Shown here one piece after another: positions 1 through 8,680 of a stretch of DNA of 39,240 nt. Source of the stretch: Candidatus Rokuibacteriota bacterium (lineage in GTDB: Bacteria > Methylomirabilota > Methylomirabilia > Rokubacteriales > CSP1-6); contig JACPCW010000037.1 of NCBI GenBank assembly GCA_016184365.1, positions 1 to 39,240 on the forward strand, in the 5' to 3' direction. How positions within the stretch are numbered: the stretch's first letter is position 1; each line of letters opens with the position of its first letter. The translations under genes and the position numbers were made by a program. Under the pieces are notes generated by a model. That model was not told the DNA's origin. It did no database searches and worked only from the letters and a program-made list of their open reading frames with translations.

Positions 1-474
1 GTCGCGCGTGAAGAACACGGCGACGGGGACCGTCGCGAACTTCTGGCCGTTCTTCTCGTTGGCGTACGCGACGACGAGATCCGCGTTGCCGCCGGCGGCG
101 GGATCGGGCAGTCCCTGGCGCAGCATCCGGTCACCGTCGCGCGTGAAGATGCGGAGCTCGAGACCCCCGGCCTCCGCCAGACGTGCCAGGTACGGCACGT
201 CGCGCCGGCAGTCCGACGACCAGTCCTCCGAGATGACGAGGATCTTCGCGGGCCCGCCGGGCTGGGCGGCCAGCCACCGGATCGACGCCGTCTGCTCGTC
301 CGTGAGACGGGCCTTTGCATACCGCTCCCGGAAATAGCCGCTCCAGTCGAGGCGCGGCCGCAGCAGGCTGAACCGCCGGACGTCGAAGCCTTCGCGGGCG
401 AGATTCTCCGGCGAGCCGATGAAGCGCACGTAGTCGTCGAACGTCATGCCGTTGGCGAAGCGCTCGGGCGTCAT
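1..474 (-). CDS. Thioredoxin-like protein (PF14595 type), 3' end cut by window edge
   Basis: The reading frame runs from ATG at 474 off the left edge, giving 158 residues with no stop. The N-terminus (MTPERFANGMTFDDYVRFI) and the core ILVISEDWSSDCRRDVPYLARLAE match the thioredoxin_9-like family of small cytoplasmic thioredoxin-fold proteins. Members usually carry WCxDC in the redox loop. Here the loop reads WSSDC, so only the second cysteine remains and a classical dithiol mechanism is unlikely. The frame continues with the expected beta-strand PVAVFFTRD near the edge. It heads away from the Phd gene upstream with about 110 bases between them. The fold is fairly certain; substrate and partner are unknown. 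Confidence 0.8.
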   Translation of the reverse strand, partial: MTPERFANGMTFDDYVRFIGSPENLAREGFDVRRFSLLRPRLDWSGYFRERYAKARLTDEQTASIRWLAAQPGGPAKILVISEDWSSDCRRDVPYLARLAEAGGLELRIFTRDGDRMLRQGLPDPAAGGNADLVVAYANEKNGQKFATVPVAVFFTRD

Positions 475-585
475 GCCGATCCTCCCCGGATGAACAGCCG
501 TTGATCTCGGTCACGCCCAGACGACCTGCACGGGGTACGAACGCATTTCGTGGTCGATGGCATCGGCGAAAGCGGCACGGGCAGT

Positions 586-852
586 TCATCGGTCCGGACC
601 GTAGAACAGGGCCAGGACGTCCGGCGGGAGCGGCTGATCGAAGCCTCGCTTCAGACGGAAGCGGCCGTTGCCTTTGCCGGGGACCGGCAGGCCTTTCCGG
701 GTATCGGCCAGACCGATCAGACGCGCGCGCGGTTTTCCGGACCGGGCCAGGATGATCTCTTCGCCGGCGGCCGCCCGCTCGATCAGTTCAGGGAGCCGTG
801 CCTTGGCGTCGGCGACGTTCACGACGGCCGGGCTGGCGCGATGACGGGGCAT
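586..852 (-). CDS. Phd/YefM-family antitoxin, apparently orphan
   Basis: An 88-residue protein with the Phd/YefM signature: VNVADAKARLPELIERAAAGEEIILARSGKPRARLI. In this family the N-terminal half dimerises and binds operator DNA, and the C-terminal tail neutralises a PIN or RelE toxin. A strong GGAGGAGG Shine-Dalgarno lies just upstream of ATG 852. The gene is only 10 bases beyond the LLM oxidoreductase stop, so it may be co-transcribed. No toxin follows: the about 110 bases downstream hold no PIN or RelE reading frame. The frame past the stop stays open for a short time (AAFADAIDHEMRSYPVQVVWA), which may be a remnant of something lost. Confidence 0.85.
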   Translation of the reverse strand: MPRHRASPAVVNVADAKARLPELIERAAAGEEIILARSGKPRARLIGLADTRKGLPVPGKGNGRFRLKRGFDQPLPPDVLALFYGPDR

Positions 853-862
853 GGCCTCCTCC

Positions 863-1939
863 CTACACGTGCGGGATCACCCGCTCCATCGCCAGCCGCA
901 TCGACGCTTCGGCGTGCGCCGGATCGATGCCGCCGACGTTGAACCACAGCACGAACTCCGTGATGCCGAAGCGGCGCTTCATCTCGCGCAGCTTGTCGAC
1001 GCACGTGGCCGGGTCGTCGGCGATCGCCGCGCCGTGCTCATGCAGCTTGTCGAAGGACAGATAGCCGAGCTCGCGCGTGCGCCGGCCCTCGGTCATCGTC
1101 AGCTCGTAGCCCGGCACCACGCTCGGGGCGCCGGCGAGCTGGTTCTGCGTGACCTTGGCGTAGAACCACTCGACGCACGGCGCGTAGATCTCGCGCGCGC
1201 GCCGGCCGTCCTCGTGCACGAAGAACGGGAGGAGGATCATGCGCTCGGCCGCCTTCGGATCGCGGCCGTGCTCCCGGCAGAGCCGCTCGTACTTCTGACA
1301 GCTCTCCTCGAGCGCGTCCATCCATCGCTCGCGGTACGTGCGATACGTGAACGGCGTCGCGAGCTGCAGGTGCCAGCCGTCTCGCGCGGCGGTCTCGAAG
1401 CTCTCGGGCGAGATCGACGCCTGGTACACCGGCGGGTGCGGCGCCTGGATCGGCTTCGGCAGCACCTCGACGGGATCCGGGATCGTCCAGTACTTGCCGC
1501 GGTACTGCACGCGCTCCTCCGTCCACGCTTTCAGCACGATCTCGAGGCCCTCGGCGAACATCGCGCGGCTCTCGTCCATCGGCACGCCGAGCCCGCGGAA
1601 CTCGTGCGGCTGGTACGCGCGGCCGGCGCCGAAGTCGAGCCGTCCGTGCGACAGGATGTCGACGAGCGCGAAGTCCGACGCGGTCCGCAGCGGATGATTG
1701 AACGGCACCACGACGACGGCGGTGCCGATCCGCACGCGCCGCGTGCGCTCCGCGATCGCGGCCGCGTACACCTGCGTCGACGTCACGACGCCGTACGTGG
1801 AGAACAGGTGCTCGGCGATCCAGATCTTGTCGTAGCCGAGCTGCTCGGCCAGCTCGAACATCCGCATGTCCGCGTCGAAGGCGGCCACGCGCCTCGTCTG
1901 GTCCGGGATCTGGCTGAGGCTGAAGATTCCCCACTTCAT
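863..1939 (-). CDS. LLM-class flavin-dependent oxidoreductase (luciferase-like monooxygenase)
   Basis: A 358-residue TIM-barrel protein. It starts MKWGIFSLSQIPDQ and shows family landmarks: AEQLGYDKIWIAEHLFSTYG, RIGTAVVVVPFNHPLRTASDFALVDILSHGRLDFGAGRAYQPHEF, and the later ITEFVLWFNVGG strand. Members use FMN or F420 to oxidise small molecules, often as monooxygenases on xenobiotics, sulfonates or long-chain compounds. The exact substrate cannot be read from sequence. It starts 4 bases after the VOC gene stop and is probably co-transcribed with VOC, the molybdopterin oxidoreductase and the dehydrogenase upstream, suggesting a catabolic cluster. Length and start fit the family. Confidence 0.9.
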   Translation of the reverse strand: MKWGIFSLSQIPDQTRRVAAFDADMRMFELAEQLGYDKIWIAEHLFSTYGVVTSTQVYAAAIAERTRRVRIGTAVVVVPFNHPLRTASDFALVDILSHGRLDFGAGRAYQPHEFRGLGVPMDESRAMFAEGLEIVLKAWTEERVQYRGKYWTIPDPVEVLPKPIQAPHPPVYQASISPESFETAARDGWHLQLATPFTYRTYRERWMDALEESCQKYERLCREHGRDPKAAERMILLPFFVHEDGRRAREIYAPCVEWFYAKVTQNQLAGAPSVVPGYELTMTEGRRTRELGYLSFDKLHEHGAAIADDPATCVDKLREMKRRFGITEFVLWFNVGGIDPAHAEASMRLAMERVIPHV

Positions 1940-1943
1940 GGCG

Positions 1944-2354
1944 TTACTTGAGCCACCCGGTCTCCGAGACGTCGATCATGACGCCGTCCGGGCCGGTGTA
2001 CTTGACCTCGACGTTGTGCTTGCGCTCGCCGTCGACGACGCCCAGCGCCTGCTCGACGTCGTGGCGGCGGCGCGCGCCGGCGGCGGTGAGCTTGTCACCG
2101 ATGGCGGCCAGATCGTCGACCTCGAAGCCCATGTGGTGGATGCCGAAGAAGCCCTTGCCACGCTCGACGCCCGCGGCCTGATCGTTCTTGAAGTGGAGAA
2201 TGGCGAGGTTGACGTCGCCGTCGCTCAGGAAGCACCCCGTGGTGCCGGGATCGTCGATCTTCCCGAGCTCCTTCATGCCGAAGACCTCGATGTAGAACTT
2301 CGCGGTCTTCTCGACGTCGGGCGTGGTGATCGCGATGTGCTTGAGCTTCGGCAT
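1944..2354 (-). CDS. VOC family protein (glyoxalase/dioxygenase fold)
   Basis: A 136-residue protein. The start is ATG 2354 (MPKLKHIAITTPDVEKTAKFY), preceded by an AAGGAG site; an upstream ATG at 2393 lacks a site and would add a non-homologous tail. It has the paired beta-alpha-beta-beta-beta modules of the vicinal oxygen chelate fold: N-module HIAITTPDVEKTAKFYIEVFGM, C-module GIHHMGFEVDDLAAIGDKL, and an end of GPDGVMIDVSETGW. Candidate metal ligands are the early His (KHIAI), the His in GIHHMGF, and a C-terminal acidic residue. Members include glyoxalase I, methylmalonyl-CoA epimerase and extradiol dioxygenases; which one applies is unclear. It sits between the LLM oxidoreductase and the molybdenum enzyme gene. 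Confidence 0.88.
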   Translation of the reverse strand: MPKLKHIAITTPDVEKTAKFYIEVFGMKELGKIDDPGTTGCFLSDGDVNLAILHFKNDQAAGVERGKGFFGIHHMGFEVDDLAAIGDKLTAAGARRRHDVEQALGVVDGERKHNVEVKYTGPDGVMIDVSETGWLK

Positions 2355-2394
2355 GCGCGTCTCCTTCGATGACGGGATGGGGCCTGGGGGCATG

Positions 2395-4743
2395 CTATCG
2401 CACGTGCTCGTCGCCGCGCAGCAGGCCGAATACGCGCGGCGCGGTCAACGGGTAGCGATCGACGGCGCCCGCGTCGACGCCGCGTCCGGCGAGCGCATCG
2501 GCGACGGCGTTCGCGATCGCGGCCGGGGGCGCGACCGTCCCGCCCTCCGACATCCCTTTCACGCCGCCCGGCGTGTGGGGCGACAGCGTCTCGAGGTGCT
2601 CGAGCCCGGGCTCCGGCATGTACGTCGCGGTCGGGACCGCATAGTCCATGAACGTGCGCGTCAGGAGCTGCCCTTCGTCGTCGTAGACGAGGTCTTCCAT
2701 GAGCGCGGCGCCGACGCCCTGCGCCACGCCTCCGTGCAGCTGGCCGTCGACGAGCATCGGGTTGATGACCTTGCCGCAGTCGTGCGCGATCCAGTAGCCG
2801 GCGATGCGGACGGCGCCGGTGTCGGGATCGACCTCGACGGCGGCGACGTGGACGCCGGACGAGAACGTCCAGTTCTTCGGCTCGTGGACGTACCGCGCTT
2901 CCAGTCCGGGCTCGGTGCCCTCCGGCAACCGCTGGCCGCGGTGCGCTTCCTGCGCGATGTCCGCGAGCGTCAGCCCGGCCGACGGCGCGCCGCGCACGCG
3001 GTAGCGGCCCTGCACGACTTCGATGTCGGCCTCGGCCGCTTCGAGCAGGTGCGCGGCGATCTTCGTCGCCTTGTGCTTCACGAGCCGCGAGGCTTCGCGC
3101 ACCGACCCGCCCGCGACGACCGCGCCGCGGCTTCCCGCCGTGCCGTACGCGCTGTACGGCGTGAGCGCGGTGTGGCCGAGCACCACGCGCACCTTCTCGT
3201 ACGGCAGGCCGAGCACGTCGGCCGCGATCTGCGCCATCGACGACCGGATGCCCTGGCCGATCTCGATGATGCCGCTCGTGATGGTGGCGTGGCCGGTCGG
3301 GTCGATGCGGACCACCGCGGTCTCGTACCCGCCCTGGCGGTTGCCCATGGCCGCCATGATCTTCGACGGCCCCATGCCGGTGAACTCGACGTAGCACGCG
3401 AGCCCGATGCCGATCAGCCGCCCGCGGTCGCGCTCGCGCGCCTGCCACGCGCGCAGCTCGCCGTAGCGCGCGACGTCGAGCGCGCGCGCCAGACCGTCGG
3501 CATACCGGCCGCTGTCGAATTCCCACCCGCCGGCGCTCCGGTAGGGAAATGCCGGCGCCGGGATGAAGTTCCGGCGGCGGATGTCTGCCGGATCGAGCCC
3601 GAGCGTCCGCGCCGCCATGTCCATCAGCCGCTCCATCACGAACGTGCCCTGCTGCTGACCGAAGGCGCGGTACGCGCCGAACGGCGTCTTGTTCGTGACG
3701 ACGGCTTCGATGCGCGCGCGGTAATGACGCACGTCGTACGGGCCGGGCATGAGCACGCCGGTCGTGAAGATCGGCGCGGGACCTTTCGTATGCAGGTGCG
3801 CGCCGACGTCGCCGCGGACGTGGGACTCGAGCGCCAGCAGCGTGCCGCCGGCGTCGAACGCCGCGCGCGCCCGGACGCGCTGCTGGCGCGCGTGCACGGT
3901 GCCCGCGAGGTTCTCGCTCCGCGTCTCGATCCACGTCACCGGCCGATGCAGCCGCATCGCGGCGACGGCGACCAGCACGTCCTCGGGGTAGTAGTGCAGC
4001 TTGACGCCGAAGCCACCGCCGACGTCCGGCACGATGACGACGATGCGGTTTTCTTCCATGCCGAGCGTCGCCGCGAGCACGGTGCGGTAGAGGTGCGGCG
4101 CCTGGCTCGACGCCCACACGGTGAGCTCGCCGGTGTCGCGATCGAACGACGCCAGCGCCGCGCGGCCTTCGAGCGGCGCGGCGGCGTGACGCGGCATCGT
4201 GAACGTGCCTTCGACGATGGTGTGCGCGCCGGCGAACGCGCGATCGGGATCGCCGGTGAGGATCTCGCGCCGCGCCGCGACGTTGTCGGGCCAGCCGTCG
4301 TGCAGACGCGGCGCGGTCGCGGTGACGGCGTCGTCCACGTCGGTCACGGCGGGCAGGGGCTCGTACGTGACGTGCATCCGCTCGAGCGCGTCTTCGGCGA
4401 CGTAGCGGCTCTCCGCGACGACGGCGGCGACGGGCTGGCCGACGTAGATCGCCTTCGCCGCGGGCAGGATCGGGAACGACGTCTGCCGCGAGCCCGGCGG
4501 CTGGATGAAGACGGGCAGCGGCGTGAGCGCGCTGACGTCCTCGGCCGCGAGGATCGCCACGACGCCGGGCGACCGCCGCGCGTCCTCGAAGTCGCGCGCG
4601 GCGATGCGCGCGTGCGCGTGCGGACTGCGCAGCACCGCCATGTGCCGCGTGCCGGGTCGCTGCACGTCCGCGACGTACGCGCCCTTGCCGCGGAGCAGCC
4701 GCGGATCTTCCTGCCGTCGGAGCGGCTCACCGATCAGGCTCAC
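2395..4743 (-). CDS. Xanthine dehydrogenase/CoxL-family molybdopterin-binding large subunit
   Basis: A full-length (782 aa) molybdenum hydroxylase large subunit. It has the N-terminal ald_Xan_dh_C region (GEPLRRQEDPRLLRGKGAYVADV), the VGGGFGVK cofactor-binding loop, FGAYRAFGQQQGTFVMERLMD, which replaces the AYxCSFR loop of form I CO dehydrogenase, and the C-terminal GMSEGGTVAPPAAIANAV segment with the conserved catalytic Glu. Family enzymes hydroxylate aldehydes, purines or aromatic heterocycles. The usual partners, a FAD subunit and a 2Fe-2S subunit, are not adjacent, so they must lie elsewhere or the enzyme is incomplete. The AYRAFGQQQ loop rules out form I CO dehydrogenase. A YqeC gene in this window raises the possibility of a selenium-dependent cofactor, but this is inference. 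Confidence 0.93.
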   Translation of the reverse strand: MSLIGEPLRRQEDPRLLRGKGAYVADVQRPGTRHMAVLRSPHAHARIAARDFEDARRSPGVVAILAAEDVSALTPLPVFIQPPGSRQTSFPILPAAKAIYVGQPVAAVVAESRYVAEDALERMHVTYEPLPAVTDVDDAVTATAPRLHDGWPDNVAARREILTGDPDRAFAGAHTIVEGTFTMPRHAAAPLEGRAALASFDRDTGELTVWASSQAPHLYRTVLAATLGMEENRIVVIVPDVGGGFGVKLHYYPEDVLVAVAAMRLHRPVTWIETRSENLAGTVHARQQRVRARAAFDAGGTLLALESHVRGDVGAHLHTKGPAPIFTTGVLMPGPYDVRHYRARIEAVVTNKTPFGAYRAFGQQQGTFVMERLMDMAARTLGLDPADIRRRNFIPAPAFPYRSAGGWEFDSGRYADGLARALDVARYGELRAWQARERDRGRLIGIGLACYVEFTGMGPSKIMAAMGNRQGGYETAVVRIDPTGHATITSGIIEIGQGIRSSMAQIAADVLGLPYEKVRVVLGHTALTPYSAYGTAGSRGAVVAGGSVREASRLVKHKATKIAAHLLEAAEADIEVVQGRYRVRGAPSAGLTLADIAQEAHRGQRLPEGTEPGLEARYVHEPKNWTFSSGVHVAAVEVDPDTGAVRIAGYWIAHDCGKVINPMLVDGQLHGGVAQGVGAALMEDLVYDDEGQLLTRTFMDYAVPTATYMPEPGLEHLETLSPHTPGGVKGMSEGGTVAPPAAIANAVADALAGRGVDAGAVDRYPLTAPRVFGLLRGDEHVR

Positions 4744-4749
4744 GCCGTG

Positions 4750-5760
4750 TCAGCGCGCGCGGCGTGCCGCGCCCGGCGCGTACACCTCGGGGTTCACGAC
4801 GTTCAGCGGCCGCTGTCCCGTGAGCACGCGGGCGACCTCCTCGCCGCACCGGCGCGGCACCTGCGCGACGGCCGGCGACGAAAAGTACGCGGCGTGCGGC
4901 GTCGCGATCACGTTGTCCATCTTCAGCAGCGGGTGGTCGGCGGCGACCGGCTCCTTCTCCCACACGTCGAGCGCCGCGCCGGCGAGCTGCTTGCCCTCGA
5001 GCGCGCGGACCAGCGCCCGCTCGTCGACCACCGGGCCGCGCGACGTGTTGATCAGGATCGCCGTCGGCTTCATGCGGCGGAAGAACGCCTCGCCGATCAG
5101 GTGACGCGTCTCCGCGTTCAGCAGCGTGTGGACCGACACGTAGTCGGCGCGCGCGGCGAGCTCCTCGAGCGACACACGCTCGACGCCGAGCGCCTTGAAG
5201 CGCGCCTCCTCGACGTACGGGTCGTGCGCGATCACCGTCGTCTCGAACGCCGCGATGCGGCGCGCGAACGCGGTGCCGATGTTGCCGAGGCCGACGATGC
5301 CGACGGTCTCGCCGTGGATCGAGCCGGTGCGGTCGCCCGACAAGCCGGCGCTCCACGCGCCGGCGCGCACCTGCCGGTCGAGCGTGATGATCTTCCGGTT
5401 CAGCGCGAGCAGCAACGCGAGGGCGTGGTTGGCCACCTCGCGGATCCAGATATCAGGGACGTTCACAACGACGACGCCGAGCTCGGTCGCCGCCGCCACA
5501 TCGATGATGTCGTAGCCGACGCCCGTGCGGACGACGACCTTGAGACCTTCGAGCGCGCTCATCACGCCGCGCGTGACCGGCGACAGTGAGACGACGAGCG
5601 CGTCGGCGTCGCGTGTGCGGGCGATGATCTCGTCCTCGCGCTCGACGAACGGTACCGTCGTCATGCGCGCGGGGACGTGGGCGAGGGCGGCCTCGCAATC
5701 GGCGTAATCGCGGAGCGCGCGGCTCTGGATGACGTAGACGTGCTGGGGTTTGTCGGTCAT
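4750..5760 (-). CDS. D-isomer-specific 2-hydroxyacid dehydrogenase (CtBP-like)
   Basis: A 336-residue NAD-dependent dehydrogenase. ATG at 5760 (MTDKPQHVYVIQSRAL) is chosen; the longer open frame upstream runs antisense to the next gene. The Rossmann motif GETVGIVGLGNIGTAFARRI lies in the middle. The catalytic triad is visible: Arg in INTSRGPVVDERAL, Glu in ALDVWEKEP, and His in VIATPHAAYF. These enzymes interconvert 2-hydroxy and 2-keto acids such as glycerate, hydroxypyruvate or phosphoglycerate. Overall shape (ATELGVVVVNVPDIWIREVANHALALLLAL) resembles the C-terminal-binding-protein subgroup. Its stop lies 6 bases before the molybdenum subunit start, indicating an operon. It is divergent from the hydrolase at 5794 across only 33 bases. 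Confidence 0.92.
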   Translation of the reverse strand: MTDKPQHVYVIQSRALRDYADCEAALAHVPARMTTVPFVEREDEIIARTRDADALVVSLSPVTRGVMSALEGLKVVVRTGVGYDIIDVAAATELGVVVVNVPDIWIREVANHALALLLALNRKIITLDRQVRAGAWSAGLSGDRTGSIHGETVGIVGLGNIGTAFARRIAAFETTVIAHDPYVEEARFKALGVERVSLEELAARADYVSVHTLLNAETRHLIGEAFFRRMKPTAILINTSRGPVVDERALVRALEGKQLAGAALDVWEKEPVAADHPLLKMDNVIATPHAAYFSSPAVAQVPRRCGEEVARVLTGQRPLNVVNPEVYAPGAARRAR

Positions 5761-5793
5761 GATGCTGCGCAGTGTACTGTACGTGGAGGGTTC

Positions 5794-6720
5794 ATGACGC
5801 TCAGCGCTGAGGAATTCCGCACACATCTCGAGCTGTCGGCGGCCACGGCCCGGATCGCGCTGCCGGAGATCGCGCTGCCCGACGAGCGCCACATCCTGCT
5901 CGGACGGATGCGCTTCCACTATCTCGACTGGGGCACGGCCGGGCTGCCGCCCGTCGTGTTCCTGCACGGCGGTGGACTCAACGCGCACACCTGGGACCTC
6001 GTGTGCGCGGCGCTCCGCCGGGATCGGCGCTGTCTGGCGCTCGATCAGCGCGGGCACGGCGAGAGCGAGTGGTCGCCCGAGATGGACTACTCGACCGAAC
6101 GCCACGTCGGCGACCTCGACGCGTTCGTCAACGCGCTCGAGCTCGAGCGGTTCGTCCTCGTCGGCATGTCCCTCGGCGGCGTCAACGCGCTCGCGTGGGC
6201 CGGCAAGCACAGCCGCCGTCTCGCCGGGCTGGTCGTCATCGACGTCGGCCCCGAGATCCGGACCGAAGGCGTGCGCAAGATCGCCGCGTTCACGTCCGAG
6301 GCCACGCCGCTCGAGTCCGTCGATCACTTCATCGACCGCGCGCTCGCCTTCAATCCGCGCCGCAACCGCGAGCTACTGCGGCGCAGCCTGCTGCACAACC
6401 TGCGCCGCATGCCGGACGGCCGCTGGATGTGGAAGTACGACCAGCGCCACCGCGGCAAGCTCGATCCGGACGCCTACGAGCGCCGGCGGCAGCTCCTGTG
6501 GTCGGCGGTCGACACGATCGAGTGCCCGACGCTCGTCGTGCGCGGCGCCCAGAGCGACGTGTTCCATGACGACGACGCCGAGCGCCTGGCCCGGCGGCTG
6601 CCGCGCGGGCGGTGGGTGCGCATCGAGGGCGCCGGGCACACGGTGCAGGGCGACAACCCGGCCGACCTCCTGGTGGCGCTCCGCGAGTTCCTCGGTGAAA
6701 CCGGAGAGACGACCTCATGA
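5794..6720 (+). CDS. Alpha/beta hydrolase
   Basis: A 308-residue alpha/beta-hydrolase. ATG 5794 follows a clear TGGAGGG site; the longer open frame further upstream is antisense to the dehydrogenase. Landmarks are the oxyanion loop [17 protein letters not shown], the strand [14 protein letters not shown], the nucleophile elbow VLVGMSLGG with catalytic Ser, the acid strand [14 protein letters not shown], and the catalytic His in [13 protein letters not shown]. The family includes esterases, haloalkane dehalogenases and C-C bond hydrolases; specificity is not evident. The stop overlaps the msrB start (ATGA), so the two are translationally coupled. Confidence 0.9.
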   Translation: MTLSAEEFRTHLELSAATARIALPEIALPDERHILLGRMRFHYLDWGTAGLPPVVFLHGGGLNAHTWDLVCAALRRDRRCLALDQRGHGESEWSPEMDYSTERHVGDLDAFVNALELERFVLVGMSLGGVNALAWAGKHSRRLAGLVVIDVGPEIRTEGVRKIAAFTSEATPLESVDHFIDRALAFNPRRNRELLRRSLLHNLRRMPDGRWMWKYDQRHRGKLDPDAYERRRQLLWSAVDTIECPTLVVRGAQSDVFHDDDAERLARRLPRGRWVRIEGAGHTVQGDNPADLLVALREFLGETGETTS

Positions 6721-7073
6721 ACGAGCTGACGCCCGCGGAAGAGTACGTCATCGTCCGGAAGGGCACCGAGCCGCCGTTCACCGGCGAGTACGACGACTTC
6801 TTCCGGGAAGGCACGTACGTCTGCCGCCGCTGCAACGCGCCGCTCTACGTGTCGACCGCGAAGTTCCATTCCGGCTGCGGCTGGCCGAGCTTCGACCAGG
6901 AAATCGACGGCGCGGTGACGCGGCGGCCGGATCCCGACGGCCAGCGGATCGAGATCGAGTGTGCCGCCTGCGGCGGCCATCTCGGGCACGTCTTCCACGG
7001 CGAGGGCTTCACGCCGAAGAACACGCGGCACTGCGTGAACTCGGTGTCGCTGAGGTTCGTGCCGAAAGGATAG
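6717..7073 (+). CDS. msrB: Peptide-methionine (R)-S-oxide reductase MsrB
   Basis: A 118-residue MsrB domain that reduces R-methionine sulfoxide in oxidised proteins. Visible are the two zinc-binding CxxC motifs (CRRC and CAAC), the substrate loop [18 protein letters not shown], and the catalytic Cys in [13 protein letters not shown]. The Cys is encoded by a normal codon, so this is not one of the selenocysteine MsrB forms. The start overlaps the hydrolase stop by 4 bases. Together with the thioredoxin-fold selenoprotein elsewhere in the window it fits an oxidative repair role. Confidence 0.97.
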   Translation: MNELTPAEEYVIVRKGTEPPFTGEYDDFFREGTYVCRRCNAPLYVSTAKFHSGCGWPSFDQEIDGAVTRRPDPDGQRIEIECAACGGHLGHVFHGEGFTPKNTRHCVNSVSLRFVPKG

Positions 7074-7078
7074 CGCCG

Positions 7079-7924
7079 CTGTTCCCGATCGTCCGACACC
7101 CGGCGCCGGCGGCGCGGACCCCCGTGCTGGTGAGCGTGCCGCACTACGGCACCGACCCGCTGCCCCACGTCACGTGCGAGGACTACTGCGAGCCGCGCTT
7201 CGAAACGTTCGCCTACGGCTTCGCCGATCTCTTCGCCGCGGATCTCTACGGCGACCTGCACGAGCACGGCGCGACGGTGGTCGCGACGCCGGTCTCGCGG
7301 ATCTTCGTCGACGTCAATCGCCGCCGCGACGACTTCGAGCAGCACGACGGCGCGGTGCGGTCGAGGCGCGGCGTCGTGCGGACGCACACGATGCGCGACG
7401 TGGCGATCTTCGCCCGGCCGCTCACGCGCGCCGACGTCGAGGAGCGGCTCCGCACGCTCTACGATCCGTACTACGCGGCGCTCGACGACCTCCTCGCCGA
7501 GACGCATCGCGCGTACGGCTACGCGATCCTCGTCGACGCCCACACGGGCAGCCCGCGTCGCATGCAGGACCACCAGGTGATCATCGGCACGCGCCGCGGG
7601 ACGACGTGCGCGCCGGTGGTGGCCGAGACGGTGGCGTCCATCTTCACCCGCCACGGCTTCGAGGTGCATGACAACGTCGCCGGGTACACGGGCGGGAACA
7701 TCGTGGCGACGTTCGGTCAGCCCGACACCCGCCGTGTCCACGCTCTCCAGCTGGAAGTGAACGCGGCGCTCCTGACGACCACCGGCCGCGACGAGCTCAT
7801 CGCGCAGATCTCGCGCGGCGGGATTCCGGACAGGGCGGAAGGGAACATCGCGCGCCTGCGCGACTGCCTGCGCGAGGTGCTCGCCGAGCTCGGTCAGCGG
7901 CCCTTCGGCTTCTCGTACTCGTAG
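7079..7924 (+). CDS. N-formylglutamate amidohydrolase-family protein (start uncertain)
   Basis: About 281 residues. Family features are VLVSVPHYGTDPLPHV near the N-terminus (metal-binding His region), SRIFVDVNRRRDDF (the D-x-N-R motif), ILVDAHTGSP (D-x-H), GNIVATFG and HALQLEVN. N-formylglutamate deformylase acts in histidine degradation, and homologues deformylate other N-formyl amino acids. No ATG, GTG or TTG lies in frame before the conserved block. CTG at 7079 is preceded by GAAAGGA at good spacing and is my choice; GTG 7124 is the alternative but would trim the family N-terminus. It follows msrB by 5 bases. Its last 31 bases overlap the convergent gene at 7894. Confidence 0.82.
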   Translation: MFPIVRHPAPAARTPVLVSVPHYGTDPLPHVTCEDYCEPRFETFAYGFADLFAADLYGDLHEHGATVVATPVSRIFVDVNRRRDDFEQHDGAVRSRRGVVRTHTMRDVAIFARPLTRADVEERLRTLYDPYYAALDDLLAETHRAYGYAILVDAHTGSPRRMQDHQVIIGTRRGTTCAPVVAETVASIFTRHGFEVHDNVAGYTGGNIVATFGQPDTRRVHALQLEVNAALLTTTGRDELIAQISRGGIPDRAEGNIARLRDCLREVLAELGQRPFGFSYS

Positions 7925-8223
7925 ATCTTCCGGAACACGCCGATCGTCGTGTGGCGGACGTGCGGCTCGAACGCCTTGAAGCCCCGCGCCGCCGCGTACT
8001 CCGGCGTCTTGCGGTCCTCGGCGCGCTCGAACTCGTAGATCGCCAGGTACTTCGGGTTCTGGTCCTGGCCCTCGACGCAGACGTAGCGCCGCGCGCGGAC
8101 GAAGCCGGGCTGGTCGACGATCGCGCGCACGTGCTCCTCGTCGTACCAGGTGTTGAACGCGGCGTCCCGCGCGGGATCGACGTCGGTGTGCACGACCAGC
8201 AGCATGGGCGGTGTCTCAGGCAT
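7894..8223 (-). CDS. EthD-like dimeric alpha/beta-barrel protein
   Basis: A 109-residue protein starting [32 protein letters not shown]. This opening, the central [26 protein letters not shown] strand set and the size match the small ferredoxin-like dimeric alpha/beta-barrel proteins (EthD/DUF4286-type) often encoded beside catabolic enzymes. Such proteins dimerise to form a barrel and may act as isomerases or in handling hydrophobic intermediates; a specific reaction cannot be assigned. Its 3' end overlaps the 3' end of the plus-strand amidohydrolase by 31 bases. Confidence 0.75.
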   Translation of the reverse strand: MPETPPMLLVVHTDVDPARDAAFNTWYDEEHVRAIVDQPGFVRARRYVCVEGQDQNPKYLAIYEFERAEDRKTPEYAAARGFKAFEPHVRHTTIGVFRKIYEYEKPKGR

Positions 8224-8248
8224 GACGGTCTCCTTCAGCGCCCTTCCA

Positions 8249-8653
8249 TCACCAGAGCGGTGCCTCGTTCATCGTCGAGACGTGCGCGGCGACGACCTTC
8301 CATCCGAGATCCGGGAAGCGCACCCAGGTCTGACTCTGCCGGCCGATCAGCTCGCGCCCGCGCACCGTGAACTCGAGGTTCACGGTCGCGACGTCGCGCC
8401 CGAGCGTCAGGATCTCGAGGCGGATGCGCTGCTCCTTGATGCCCGGCCCCGGCGGACGCGCGACGCGATGGCCGTGGATCTCGGCGTAGCCGTATCCGTT
8501 CTCGTGCAGCGCGTACCGGATCGTGTGCGGACTGTTCCAGAACGTCGCGTCGAGCACCGCCACGTCCTTGTCGACGAGCGCCTGCTCGTACCGCTCGAAG
8601 AGGTCGCGCACCTCGGCCACGACGTCCGGCAGGTTCGGGGTGAGATCAGTCAT
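8249..8653 (-). CDS. AtzH/HpxZ-like NTF2-fold protein (DUF3225)
   Basis: A 134-residue protein with ATG 8653 ([30 protein letters not shown]). The core [39 protein letters not shown] and the end [20 protein letters not shown] match the AtzH-like/HpxZ family of SnoaL/NTF2-fold proteins. Relatives are encoded with amidases of oxalurate, cyanurate or related degradation and may support the hydrolases. It is co-oriented with the EthD-like gene (25 bases apart). The start is only 27 bases from aroC on the other strand, so promoters are shared or leaders are extremely short. Confidence 0.78.
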   Translation of the reverse strand: MTDLTPNLPDVVAEVRDLFERYEQALVDKDVAVLDATFWNSPHTIRYALHENGYGYAEIHGHRVARPPGPGIKEQRIRLEILTLGRDVATVNLEFTVRGRELIGRQSQTWVRFPDLGWKVVAAHVSTMNEAPLW

Positions 8654-8680
8654 GTCGCGTCTATACGGTATCCTCGGCGC
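8654..8680. promoter_or_regulatory. Compact divergent promoter region, AtzH-like gene / aroC
   Basis: Only 27 bases separate the two divergent starts. TATACG (8662-8667) could be a -10 for aroC, and its complement reads TATAGA for the minus gene. Either would give a leader of under about 10 bases, i.e. nearly leaderless mRNA. No convincing -35 is seen, so this is a weak call. Confidence 0.3.

Noticed and set aside
851..1951. Long open frames antisense to the LLM oxidoreductase and other genes
   Set aside because: They are artefacts of high GC; composition is Arg/Ala/Val-rich with no domains, while the opposite strand carries the full conserved protein.
2395..4743. CO dehydrogenase large subunit (coxL)
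   Set aside because: The diagnostic AYxCSFR loop is replaced by AYRAFGQQQ and the partner subunits are absent.
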